The translations under genes and the position numbers were made by a program. From Bacteroidales bacterium (lineage in GTDB: Bacteria > Bacteroidota > Bacteroidia > Bacteroidales > UBA12077), in assembly GCA_028282785.1 (NCBI GenBank), contig JANQHE010000004.1, positions 16,900 through 80,899 on the forward strand: 64,000 nucleotides of DNA, given 5' to 3'. The notes beneath the pieces were generated by a model. That model saw only the letters and a list, made by a program, of their open reading frames with translations. It was not told the DNA's origin and made no database searches. Below, in pieces: positions 17,585 through 26,294 of this stretch. The first letter of the stretch is position 1, and every line of letters begins with the position of its first letter.

Positions 17585-19018
17585 TTACAATTGATTATTG
17601 AAAAAATCAAAAAGTAAACGAACTCCAACTCCGGTGGCTCCAATCCCCCTATAATTATCTTTTTTTGTAAGGAATGCACATCCGGCTATATCCAAATGAA
17701 TCCATGGGTAGTCCGTAAAATGTTCAAGAAATTTTCCGGCGGTTATAGCTCCGGCTTCTTTTCCTCCAAGGTTTTTAATATCTGCAATATCCGATTTTAA
17801 CATTGTGCCATATTCTTCCCAAAGAGGAAGTTCTACTATTCTTTCGTACATGTTGTTGCCAGACTCTTTTAGCTGTTCAAACAGGCTGTTTTTAACATTT
17901 GTCATGGCAATTATTCCTAAATTACCTAAGGCCATTTGGGCCGAACCAGTTAATGTGGCAAGATCAATAACAAGTTCAGGGTTATATTTTTTAGCAAAAC
18001 TTAAAGCATCTGCCAGAATTAACCTTCCCTCAGCATCGGTATTTCTTATTTCAACGGTAGAGCCATCATGCATTACAATAATATCATCGGGAACAATGGC
18101 GTTTGCGTTTAAGCGATTATCGGTTATTGGTATAAGCCCGATTACATGGCTGGGTATTTTAGCTTTCGCCAAAGCATGAATGGTCCCAACTACGCTTGCT
18201 GCCCCTGCCATATCTGATTTCATCGTATCAAGATAATTTTCAACTTTAATATTCATTCCTCCAGTATCGTATACTACGCCTTTGCCGACCAAAACATATG
18301 GGTTTTGGTTTACTACATTTGGTGGTTTCCAGGTTAAAATGCAAAACGATGGAGGGTCAACACTTCCCTTATTTACGGCAAGTAAACCACCTAATTTTAA
18401 AGATTCTATTTTGGTTTTATTAAATACTTCCACTTCAAATCCTGCCTCCTTACCAAGTTTTTTAATTTCGGCGGTAAATTGCTCAGTATTTAAAAAAGAA
18501 ACAGGCTCATTTACTAAATCCTTTGTTTTATGAATAGAATCAATCAATATATTTAATTCGGAAACTTGTTCATCTTCAATTTCGGAATTAACGATCAAAA
18601 TTTCTTTGAGGTGATTTTTATTTTCGGCACCCTTTGTAAAATACTTTAAAAACTGGTAGTTGCTAAGTGCTAATCCTTCTGCAAAAGCCAGGACATTTTC
18701 CACATTATTTGACAGGTCATTCAGAATGATCTTCTGATGTTTATTTTCTCTTATTTTATCAAACAGATTTCCGGCAGCTCTTCTTAGTTTATCTTTAATT
18801 ATGTGTTGTTCTTTTTCAGTTTCAATCCATACTATATATTTCCATTTTGTAAACGCATTAAGCAAAACACTCTTTTTCTTATGATTAAATTGATCGGTAA
18901 TATATGCCAGTTCTTCATTTGAAAAATCATGTTTTTCAATTTTATCCGGATTTTCGGTGATATAAATAGTAGATAATTCAGGATTTATTTCATTTGTTTT
19001 TATTATATGAGTATTCAT
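17585..19018 (-). CDS. pepA: Leucyl (cytosol) aminopeptidase, M17 family
   Basis: M17 aminopeptidases are two-zinc enzymes that remove N-terminal residues from peptides in the cytoplasm. The 477-residue product has an N-terminal macro-like regulatory domain (about 1-160) and the catalytic domain with metal ligands and catalytic residues in GKGVVYDTGGMNIK, MKSDMAGAASV and the family signature NTDAEGRLILADAL, followed by PELVIDLATLTGSA. The usual DTGGxSxK is here DTGGMNIK, a minor variation. There is no signal peptide. The gene diverges from mqnC. Confidence 0.93.
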   Translation of the reverse strand: MNTHIIKTNEINPELSTIYITENPDKIEKHDFSNEELAYITDQFNHKKKSVLLNAFTKWKYIVWIETEKEQHIIKDKLRRAAGNLFDKIRENKHQKIILNDLSNNVENVLAFAEGLALSNYQFLKYFTKGAENKNHLKEILIVNSEIEDEQVSELNILIDSIHKTKDLVNEPVSFLNTEQFTAEIKKLGKEAGFEVEVFNKTKIESLKLGGLLAVNKGSVDPPSFCILTWKPPNVVNQNPYVLVGKGVVYDTGGMNIKVENYLDTMKSDMAGAASVVGTIHALAKAKIPSHVIGLIPITDNRLNANAIVPDDIIVMHDGSTVEIRNTDAEGRLILADALSFAKKYNPELVIDLATLTGSAQMALGNLGIIAMTNVKNSLFEQLKESGNNMYERIVELPLWEEYGTMLKSDIADIKNLGGKEAGAITAGKFLEHFTDYPWIHLDIAGCAFLTKKDNYRGIGATGVGVRLLFDFFNNQL

Positions 19019-19111
19019 AGTTTAAACATATTTAGTTTTGAATTGTAAAGTTAATAAATTTGATAAGCCATCAATTTATTGGTTGGTTATAATAACCGGA
19101 CTTATTTTAGT

Positions 19112-19119
19112 TAGATTTG
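19112..19119 (+). promoter_or_regulatory. -7 box close to the mqnC start (possible leaderless transcript)
   Basis: TAGATTTG matches TAnnTTTG and ends only 4 bases before the mqnC ATG, so if it is used, transcription would begin at or next to the start codon. Confidence 0.35.
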
Positions 19120-19123
19120 TAAT

Positions 19124-20236
19124 ATGAATTTTAGAGAACTATATAAAAAAGCGTTAAACCTTGAATTCTTAACAATAGAAGAAGGACTTTTGTTGTATGA
19201 AGAAGCTCCTTTAGAAGAGTTGATATTTATTGGGAATCAACTTAGAAAAAAGCATAAGCCTGAGAATATTGTAACATGGCAGATTGATCGAAATGTAAAT
19301 ATTACAAATGCGTGTATATCCCAATGTAAGTTTTGTAACTTTTATAAAAGGCCAAAAGATGAAGGAGTTTATATAACTTCAATGGAAGAATATAAAACTA
19401 AAGTCGAAGAGTTATTTAAATTAGGAGGGGAGCAACTTTTATTGCAAGGCGGACTGCACCCTAAGTTAAAACTCGATTTCTATACAAACTTATTCAAGGA
19501 TTTAAAATCTGAGTTTCCAAATTTAAAGTTACATGCACTTGGACCTCCTGAAATTGTACATTTGGCCAGATTAGAGAAAAAATCATACAAAAAGATATTA
19601 GAAGCATTAGTTAATGCAGGGTTGGATAGTTTACCAGGTGCAGGAGCTGAAATTTTATGCGATAGAGTGAGAAAAAGTATATCACCTGCAAAGGCAAGCA
19701 CTGAGCAATGGTTGGATGTGATGAAGGAAGCTCATAAATTAAATTTGGTAACATCAGCAACCATGATGTTTGGACATGTTGAAACAAAAAAAGAACGAAT
19801 TGAGCACCTTGTTGCAATAAGGGATGTGCAATCACAGAAACCAGAATTAGCCTATGGGTTTTTAGCTTTTATACCATGGCCCTTTCAGGACGAAAATACG
19901 TTTTTACAAAGAGAGTTTGGTATAAAAAACGAAGTTAGATATGAAGAATATATTAAAACCATTGCAATAAGTAGAATTATGCTTCCGAATATTCAGAATA
20001 TACAAGCTTCTTGGTTAACAGTTGGAAAAGATGTTGCACAAGTGTGTTTGCATGCCGGAGCAAACGATTTTGGTTCCATAATGATTGAGGAAAATGTGGT
20101 TTCCTCGGCAGGAGCAAATTATAAGTTTGATGCGGAAGGTATACAAAATGCGATTCGCGAAGCAGGATTTGAACCTAAACTAAGAAATCAGAAATATGAA
20201 TTACAAAAGTATAAATTAAACAGCTTCCAGAACTAA
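19124..20236 (+). CDS. mqnC: Cyclic dehypoxanthinyl futalosine synthase MqnC (radical SAM)
   Basis: MqnC catalyses a radical SAM cyclisation in the futalosine pathway to menaquinone. The 370-residue protein carries the CxxxCxxC iron-sulfur cluster motif at C64, C68 and C71, followed by LLLQGGLHPKLKLD, SLPGAGAEIL, SATMMFGHVETKKERIEH, GFLAFIPWPFQ and SSAGA. These blocks fit MqnC better than its relative MqnE. The other futalosine genes are not in the window. Its 3' end overlaps the convergent serine hydrolase gene by 21 bases, with no visible terminator between. Confidence 0.92.
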   Translation: MNFRELYKKALNLEFLTIEEGLLLYEEAPLEELIFIGNQLRKKHKPENIVTWQIDRNVNITNACISQCKFCNFYKRPKDEGVYITSMEEYKTKVEELFKLGGEQLLLQGGLHPKLKLDFYTNLFKDLKSEFPNLKLHALGPPEIVHLARLEKKSYKKILEALVNAGLDSLPGAGAEILCDRVRKSISPAKASTEQWLDVMKEAHKLNLVTSATMMFGHVETKKERIEHLVAIRDVQSQKPELAYGFLAFIPWPFQDENTFLQREFGIKNEVRYEEYIKTIAISRIMLPNIQNIQASWLTVGKDVAQVCLHAGANDFGSIMIEENVVSSAGANYKFDAEGIQNAIREAGFEPKLRNQKYELQKYKLNSFQN

Positions 20237-21316
20237 ACGAATAAATTCTTCAGGCTTCCAACTGTTCGGAGTATAAAGGTCTTGTCCTAATCGTACAATA
20301 ATTAGGTTTTTGGAGGGAACAATTACGAGATATTGTCCGAATGCGCCGATTGCCATGTATAGATCGTCCGGTAAATCAACTGTACTTTCAAAAAAAGCAT
20401 CTTCTCCTAACCACCATAGGTAACCATAAAATGGATAATCATCACTAAAAGCAGATGTTGATTCCATAATCCATTCTTCCGAAATGATTTGTTTTCCATC
20501 CCAATTTCCATTATTTAAAAATAAATACCCAAACTTTGCAAAATCATGCATGGTAGCATCAATTCCCCAGCCGGCAACTGTATGGTTTTTTGAGTCAGCG
20601 ATCCAGTTTATGTTATCTATCCCAATCGGATTTAGTAAGTTTTTTTCTGCATATTGAAGCAAACTTTTCCCGGTTAATAAGTTTATTAATCCGGATAAAT
20701 ACATAGATTCTCCACTATTGTATGACCAATCTGTTCCGGGCTTATTTTTTAAAGGTTTATTCATTACATATTCAAGGTAATCTTCGGAGCGAGACATTTG
20801 AATAATATCGTTTGAAAAAATACCTTCTTCTGTCCAATCAATTCCGGATGTCATAGTAAGCACATGCGATATTCCAAGCTCTTTCTTCCACTGTTGAGTG
20901 CTATCATTATTAAGTTCGTCAAAATAATCAGAAAACTTATCATCAACACTTTCAATATAACCCTGATCGATCGCAATTCCAATAATTGCTGAAGTAAAAC
21001 TTTTTGCAATTGAATAACTTGAATGCTTTATTTCTGAGGTTAAATCGTTAAAATAATCTTCAGCAACTACATAACCATCTTTGATAATCATGTAACCATC
21101 CGTACCAAAGTTGGAATTTGATATATACGTGTGCGCTTCAGATAATGCTTTTGTGTTTACTCCAACTTCTTCGGGACTACAGTATCTCCATTGATTTGTG
21201 GGAAAGTATTTTCCATCATATGTTCCTTCGCCGATAAAATTGGGATTAACAGTTTCTTTTGAACATGAAAAGGAAAATATAGTGATAACAGCGTATATAT
21301 ACTTTATTAATCTCAT
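20216..21316 (-). CDS. Serine hydrolase, beta-lactamase/class C fold lipoprotein
   Basis: This 366-residue protein has a lipoprotein signal (lipobox FSFSC, Cys18), so it should be exported and acylated. The catalytic SxxK tetrad is S102-I-A-K105 in YSIAKSFTSA, and the second-motif tyrosine lies in WSYNSGESMYLSG. These belong to the beta-lactamase/penicillin-binding-protein-like serine hydrolase family (Pfam beta-lactamase, COG1680), whose members include esterases and D-aminopeptidases. The substrate cannot be inferred. It starts directly after the sfsA stop with no gap, so it is probably translated from the same transcript as the DUF6265-like gene and sfsA. Confidence 0.88.
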   Translation of the reverse strand: MRLIKYIYAVITIFSFSCSKETVNPNFIGEGTYDGKYFPTNQWRYCSPEEVGVNTKALSEAHTYISNSNFGTDGYMIIKDGYVVAEDYFNDLTSEIKHSSYSIAKSFTSAIIGIAIDQGYIESVDDKFSDYFDELNNDSTQQWKKELGISHVLTMTSGIDWTEEGIFSNDIIQMSRSEDYLEYVMNKPLKNKPGTDWSYNSGESMYLSGLINLLTGKSLLQYAEKNLLNPIGIDNINWIADSKNHTVAGWGIDATMHDFAKFGYLFLNNGNWDGKQIISEEWIMESTSAFSDDYPFYGYLWWLGEDAFFESTVDLPDDLYMAIGAFGQYLVIVPSKNLIIVRLGQDLYTPNSWKPEEFIRLVLEAV

Positions 21317-22009
21317 TTAAAGTTCAAACGTTAATTCTTTTACCAGGTTAATCTTCTCTGGTGTTACTTTTGCCTGTACGGGAATTATTTCAACACCACT
21401 ATGATAGGCTACTTTTAAAGTTTCTGCATATTCCGGATCAATTTCTTTAGCAGCAGCAAAAATCGAAATATCCATTCTTTGGATTATGTACAGCATAACT
21501 GCTCGCATGCCATTCTCTTTAACCTTTACCAGGGTTTCCAAATGCTTTTTTCCGCGACTTGTAACTGCGTCCGGGAAAAGAGCATAATCTCCTTCCTTTA
21601 GGGTAACATTTTTAACTTCAATAAAGCAGGTTTCAGTTTCGTTTTTAGCCATTATATCAAATCGGCTATCTCCAAATTTAATTTCCCGTTTAACTTCAGA
21701 ATATCCTTTTAATTTTTCGATTTCATTATTTACAACAGCTTCAAAAGCTAGTTTATTTGGATTTCCTGTGTTTATTCCAATCCAGTCATTATTAATTTTG
21801 ATCATCTCCCAGGTAAATTTTGTTTTACGTTTCGGATCATTTACCGGAGATAAGTAAACTTCCGCATTATGTTCCAAGCAGCTTTTCATAGATCCGGAAT
21901 TGGTGCAATGTGCGGTTACGATTTCTCCATTATCTAATATAATATCGGCCAAAAAGCGTTTGTATCGTTTTATTAACCTGCCATGAATGAGTTTTTCGAC
22001 AAAAATCAT
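21317..22009 (-). CDS. sfsA: SfsA family DNA/RNA nuclease-like protein
   Basis: The 230-residue protein matches SfsA (sugar fermentation stimulation protein): an N-terminal OB-like part (LIHGRLIKRYKRFLADI, CTNSGSMKSCLEHNAEVYLS) and a C-terminal restriction-endonuclease-like core (FGDSRFDIM, CFIEVKNVTL, FPDAVTSRGKKHLETL, where D, E and K are the expected metal-site residues). The role is poorly defined. Some members bind DNA nonspecifically. It begins one base after the upstream lipoprotein gene and abuts the downstream serine hydrolase gene. Confidence 0.93.
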   Translation of the reverse strand: MIFVEKLIHGRLIKRYKRFLADIILDNGEIVTAHCTNSGSMKSCLEHNAEVYLSPVNDPKRKTKFTWEMIKINNDWIGINTGNPNKLAFEAVVNNEIEKLKGYSEVKREIKFGDSRFDIMAKNETETCFIEVKNVTLKEGDYALFPDAVTSRGKKHLETLVKVKENGMRAVMLYIIQRMDISIFAAAKEIDPEYAETLKVAYHSGVEIIPVQAKVTPEKINLVKELTFEL

Positions 22010-22010
22010 A

Positions 22011-22511
22011 TTATTTTCTGGTCATTGGAAATTTAACCGATTTTTCTTTACCATTTGAAATACCGGATATTTCAGCTAATATAGAGTCGTTTGAAATTTT
22101 GCTATAGCTTATTTTTTGGGGGAAATCATGTTGCGGATTTTCAAAAACCAACATTCTTCCGCTTTTATAGGAAAGTTTAAATTCAACCGGATTTCCTTCA
22201 TTTTGATTTATAACTGTGGGAATATAATAGAGGCCCTCCTCACGTTGAACTATCATTATATTTTCAAGTAAAAGAGAATCGTTCTCTTTAATAAAGATGC
22301 TTTTTCCTACTAAAACAGAATCATTAAGTTTTTGCCATTTTTCAATGGTTTTGCCTTCAGGAACGGTATTTTCCCAGCTGCCAATTAGCCAACTAACTTC
22401 TCCTAAAAGTGAATTGCTATTAATTTTAGAAGATGAATTATTTAAAAAATTACATGAAATAACACTGGATAAAAAAACGAAAAAGAGACATATTTTCAGA
22501 AACAATTTCAC
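22011..22511 (-). CDS. DUF6265-like lipoprotein
   Basis: The 166-residue protein has a lipobox (SVISC, Cys20) and one small beta domain. The pattern WLIGSWENT, E-W, ENIMIVQREEGLYYIPTV, FKLSY and FENPQHDFPQKISY is that of a family of secreted domains of unknown function (DUF6265), probably a small ligand-binding barrel. It lies 47 bases after the end of the hybrid kinase gene and leads an apparent three-gene unit with sfsA and the serine hydrolase. Confidence 0.8.
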   Translation of the reverse strand: MKLFLKICLFFVFLSSVISCNFLNNSSSKINSNSLLGEVSWLIGSWENTVPEGKTIEKWQKLNDSVLVGKSIFIKENDSLLLENIMIVQREEGLYYIPTVINQNEGNPVEFKLSYKSGRMLVFENPQHDFPQKISYSKISNDSILAEISGISNGKEKSVKFPMTRK

Positions 22512-22558
22512 GATACATTCAATTCAAATGGGAACCAAATATAATAAAAAAGACAATT

Positions 22559-24412
22559 CTAAAGTAGTTGATTCATAATTAATAAAAGTTCATTTTGATT
22601 AATAGGCTTTGTAATATATCCATTGCATCCGGCCTTAAAAGCTTTTTCTTTATCACCGGACATTGCATAAGCAGTTTGGGCAATGATGATAACATCTTGA
22701 TTATACTGTTTTATCATTCGGGTTGCTGTATAACCATCCATAACAGGCATTTTTATATCCATCAATATCAGGTTAATATCTTTTTCCCCGTGTACCATAT
22801 CTACGGCTTGTTTACCATTACGCGCATGTAATACTTTTTTGCATTTACCTTCTAATATCTCTTCTAAATATATGTTTGCAGTTTCATCGTCATCAGCAAT
22901 AAGCACAGTGATTTCACTTAATTTTTCTATGCTATCAATTTTCTTTTCTCGAGCTACAACTTTGTCAACAACTTTTTTACCTTTAACTGGTATTGTAAAA
23001 TAGAAGCTCGACCCTTTGTTTTCTTGTGATTCTACTCGTATTTCTCCTTTTAGTATTTCTACATAAGCTTTTGCAATGGACAACCCCAAACCCGCTCCTT
23101 CGTATGGTTGGACTATTTTTAGATCGGCCTGAACAAAACGTTCAAATATTGCATCTAAACGATCTTGTGGAATTCCTATTCCAGTATCTTTCACATAAAA
23201 CTCAAACTCATTTTCTTTTAATTCATAACCAAATTCAATTTTACCATTTGTAGTATACTTAACAGCGTTTTTAATTAGATTGGTAAATATTGCAGTGATT
23301 TTTTCATTATCACTAAAAACATATGCTTTATTATCCGGTAGACTTGTTACGTACAATAACTCATTCTTTTTTTTCTTTGCTTGCGGTTCAAAGAAATTAA
23401 ATAAGGAAGCAAACATTTCATGTATGTTTATATTACTATAATTAACTTCCATGTTACCAGATTCAATTTTTGAAATGTCAATAATATCATTAATAAGGTT
23501 TAGCATTCTTATGCCTGACTGTTCAATGATTGATATGTATTTTTGTTGTTTTTCAACCGGTAGATTTGGTTTTTTAAGAAATCTTGTAAAGCCAAGTACA
23601 CCATTCATTGGAGTTCGGATCTCATGGCTCATATTGGCTAAAAATGCTGATTTTAATTTGTCGCTTTCTTCAGATTTTACTAAAGCTTTTTTTAGTTCCT
23701 CTTCAATTTGTTTATGGTGTGTTATATCTCGTATTGATATAAGAAACGTTTCTTTATCATTCCAGTCAATGTCAATGGTTCGCATTTCGCCAACACGCTC
23801 TTCTTCATCTTGTCTAACAATATTAATTTCTGTATGCTCGCCCTGAATAACAGGATAACCAAATACTCTGCTAAGTAATTCATCAATCGTTAATTTAAAC
23901 ATATCTTCTGCTGATGGATTGGCAAATGATATCTTTCCATCAGTATCAACGACTAAAATGGCATCCGGATTACGAGCAATTATTTTTCTTAAACGACTTT
24001 CGCTTTTACGAAGAGAGTCTAATGTGCGTTTGTGCCGCATAAATGCTTCAACTCGTGCTATTAATTCCCGATCATCTATTGGCCGTACTATATAACCATC
24101 CGCGCCTTGCTCTAAAGCAGCGGCTTGTTGTTGCGATGAGGTAAATGCACCGGTTATCATCACAATATACATGTAGGGATGCTGATTGTCAGTTTTAATT
24201 TTTTCCAGAATATCCAGCCCTAATTCATTATGGAGTATTATATCCAAAAGCAAAAGATCGGGTTCATTCTTTTTTAATATTTCGAAAGTTTCATGTGAGT
24301 TAGAAGCGGTAAAAACTTCATAACCTAAATCAGAAAATATTTCAGAATAGATTCCCAAGTTGAAAGGTTCATCATCAACAAGTAATATTTTGTCTTTTGC
24401 GTTTTCTGCCAT
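22559..24412 (-). CDS. Hybrid histidine kinase REC-PAS-HisKA-HATPase-REC, last gene of the Kai cluster
   Basis: The 617-residue cytoplasmic protein has, in order: an N-terminal receiver (about 7-128, phospho-acceptor Asp57 in LLLLDII), a PAS domain (about 137-232, ARNPDAILVVDTDGK), a HisKA domain with His263 in MSHEIRTPMNGVLGF, a HATPase (N box NLIKNAVKYT, G boxes DTGIGIP and GAGLGLSIAK), and a C-terminal receiver (about 500-617, Asp552 in LMDIKMPVMDG). The first receiver has Arg110 where the conserved signalling lysine is expected. The second keeps Lys (ITKPIN). There is no membrane segment. It starts 2 bases after kaiC, so it is a likely partner of KaiC/KaiB: an SasA/CikA-like output or input kinase, by inference. 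Confidence 0.9.
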   Translation of the reverse strand: MAENAKDKILLVDDEPFNLGIYSEIFSDLGYEVFTASNSHETFEILKKNEPDLLLLDIILHNELGLDILEKIKTDNQHPYMYIVMITGAFTSSQQQAAALEQGADGYIVRPIDDRELIARVEAFMRHKRTLDSLRKSESRLRKIIARNPDAILVVDTDGKISFANPSAEDMFKLTIDELLSRVFGYPVIQGEHTEINIVRQDEEERVGEMRTIDIDWNDKETFLISIRDITHHKQIEEELKKALVKSEESDKLKSAFLANMSHEIRTPMNGVLGFTRFLKKPNLPVEKQQKYISIIEQSGIRMLNLINDIIDISKIESGNMEVNYSNINIHEMFASLFNFFEPQAKKKKNELLYVTSLPDNKAYVFSDNEKITAIFTNLIKNAVKYTTNGKIEFGYELKENEFEFYVKDTGIGIPQDRLDAIFERFVQADLKIVQPYEGAGLGLSIAKAYVEILKGEIRVESQENKGSSFYFTIPVKGKKVVDKVVAREKKIDSIEKLSEITVLIADDDETANIYLEEILEGKCKKVLHARNGKQAVDMVHGEKDINLILMDIKMPVMDGYTATRMIKQYNQDVIIIAQTAYAMSGDKEKAFKAGCNGYITKPINQNELLLIMNQLL

Positions 24413-24414
24413 GA

Positions 24415-25950
24415 TTATGTTTCCTTATTAAATAAATCATCTAAGCGGTCAACTTCTCCTCTTAAAACCAAATGGGGATTACCGGAAATTATTCCGGAAA
24501 CATTTCGGAATGGTTTGCCAATATGCATTCCATTTTCATCAATTGTTAATTCTTTGATGTCTTTATTATGTTTTGATCCGCGCATTTTTAATACGGTTAA
24601 ACCTCTTCGCATTTCACCATAAGCCTCAACATAACGAAGAAGGATAATTGAATCTGTAATAGTTGAAATATGGCCTTCTGTAATAGAAGATCCACCCATT
24701 AGGGATGTAGTTGTTGAAGTAAATAATCCGGCAATCTCTTTATGTTTAATAAAAGAAGTTAAACCAATAATAAACTCTCTGAAACTTTTTAGGGTTGAGA
24801 CTCTTTCCAATGCCGAAAGGCTGTCAACTGCCACACGCTGTGGCTTATATTCTTCAATTATTTCTTTCATTTTAATCAGGTGATCCTCTAATCCCGTAAC
24901 TTCAGGATATTCGCAAACCACTTTTAGCAATCCATCTTTTTCCGCCCTTTCAAAATCGATACCCCAACCAGATGCATTTCTAAACAATTGTTCTCGGCTT
25001 TCCTCAAATGCAAATAATAAAGAACGTTCTTTCTTAGAAGTACCTCCTTCCATAAATTCAGTTGCCATTAAAGTTTTTCCGGTGCCGGTGGCTCCGGATA
25101 CCAATATGATTGAATCGCGAAAAAATCCTCCATTACACATTTCATCTAATTCCTGACTTCCTGAGGTTATTCTAATGTTGGATGATTTTTGTTTTAGCTC
25201 AATAGCTGAAAGTGGTATTATTATTAATCCGGATTCGTGTGAAATAGAAAATGGGTATTCTCCTTTTTGATGGTTTGTACCTCTGTACTTCAATATCTCA
25301 ATCGTTCTTCTTCGCTTTTCATCTTCCAGGATATTCCTTAAAATAACTACATTGTCTGTAACGAACTCTTCAACACCAAACCGGGCAATTTCTCCATATT
25401 CATCAATTCTTTCTGCTGTCATTAATGATGTTACATTCATTTTCTTTAAAGCATAAGCAATTCTGAAAAGCTCGCTCCGAACAATAAAGGTATCTGTAAA
25501 CTGTGTGAAAATTGCACCAATGGAATCCATAGAAAGCCTTTTTGCACTTGTTTTTTTTACGGCATTTTCGATTCGGGCCAAAAGAGCTCCCAAATCATAA
25601 TCGCCGGTAACAACATACGCTTCATTTGGTTGTGGAGAAGCATCAACAAATGCCCACTTGTTTTCTTTTTCCCATTTTTCAATAGGCCAACCAAAACTTA
25701 ACATATTTTTCCTAATATCTTCAATTGGTTCCTCAAATGTTATAAAAACACCATTTTGATTGAACTGAGAAATTCCTTCGGCTAAAAATTGTGTTGCAAA
25801 AACTGTTTTTGCACTACCGGCGGAACCGGATAATAAAGTTGTTCTGTTTATGGGCAAACCACCTTTTGATACATGGTCGAATCCAGGAATTCCGGTTTGT
25901 AGTTTTTTTATTGAATTTATTTTTTCATTCATAGTTGTAATTTTATGCAT
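24415..25950 (-). CDS. kaiC: Circadian clock ATPase/kinase KaiC
   Basis: KaiC is a hexameric double-ring RecA-fold ATPase that autophosphorylates and times cellular processes together with KaiB. This 511-residue homologue has both rings. CI: Walker A GSAGSAKT (42-49), catalytic pair in ITFEEP (73-74). CII: Walker A GATGTGKT (286-293), catalytic pair in FAFEESREQ (316-317). The autophosphorylation loop GHISTITD is intact, with Ser429 and Thr430 equivalent to S431/T432 of Synechococcus and Thr424 equivalent to T426. The C-terminal segment keeps the IISGxP A-loop signature. The CI P-loop has Ala in place of the usual Gly before Lys. The reading frame overlaps kaiB by 8 bases. A second ATG six codons in (25932) is an alternative start. 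Length and motifs fit KaiC rather than single-domain KaiC-like ATPases. Confidence 0.96.
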   Translation of the reverse strand: MHKITTMNEKINSIKKLQTGIPGFDHVSKGGLPINRTTLLSGSAGSAKTVFATQFLAEGISQFNQNGVFITFEEPIEDIRKNMLSFGWPIEKWEKENKWAFVDASPQPNEAYVVTGDYDLGALLARIENAVKKTSAKRLSMDSIGAIFTQFTDTFIVRSELFRIAYALKKMNVTSLMTAERIDEYGEIARFGVEEFVTDNVVILRNILEDEKRRRTIEILKYRGTNHQKGEYPFSISHESGLIIIPLSAIELKQKSSNIRITSGSQELDEMCNGGFFRDSIILVSGATGTGKTLMATEFMEGGTSKKERSLLFAFEESREQLFRNASGWGIDFERAEKDGLLKVVCEYPEVTGLEDHLIKMKEIIEEYKPQRVAVDSLSALERVSTLKSFREFIIGLTSFIKHKEIAGLFTSTTTSLMGGSSITEGHISTITDSIILLRYVEAYGEMRRGLTVLKMRGSKHNKDIKELTIDENGMHIGKPFRNVSGIISGNPHLVLRGEVDRLDDLFNKET

Positions 25951-26221
25951 TTTTAACTAAATCCAGCCCAATAAGTACTTTTTCTATATCTGTTAAATCA
26001 CCAATAATACGTTTAATGGGAGCGGGGAGAGATTTTATTAAAGTTGGTGTAGCTAATACCTTATCGTCTTCAGCTTCTTGCGGAGATTCTAATACATCAA
26101 TTATATTTAATTCGTATTCATTTCCTAACTCTTTTGCACAAATTTTTTTTAAGGTATGTATCGCGCGGTCTGATCGCGCTGTTTTTCCTGTTATGTAGAG
26201 TTTTAGTAAGTATTTAGCCAT
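25943..26221 (-). CDS. kaiB: Circadian clock protein KaiB
   Basis: The 92-residue protein is a clear KaiB: YLLKLYITGKTARSDRAIHTL, the ELNIIDVLESPQEAEDDKVLATPTL block and the C-terminal RRIIGDL-like segment (KRIIGDLTDIEKVLIGL) follow the family throughout its length. KaiB is a fold-switching thioredoxin-like protein that binds the KaiC CI ring and sequesters KaiA in cyanobacteria. Its stop overlaps the kaiC start, so the two are translationally coupled. A 73-base gap separates it from the response regulator gene upstream. I see no convincing promoter or terminator in that gap. Confidence 0.97.
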   Translation of the reverse strand: MAKYLLKLYITGKTARSDRAIHTLKKICAKELGNEYELNIIDVLESPQEAEDDKVLATPTLIKSLPAPIKRIIGDLTDIEKVLIGLDLVKNA

Positions 26222-26294
26222 AATATATATGATTTTTTTAATTTTACCTTTACCTTATGAATTATCGATTATTATAAAATATTGCAAATACAAA

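Noticed and set aside
19124..20236. MqnE (aminofutalosine synthase) instead of MqnC
   Set aside because: The SLPGAGAEIL, TMMFGHVET and SSAGA blocks and the length of 370 residues fit MqnC better.
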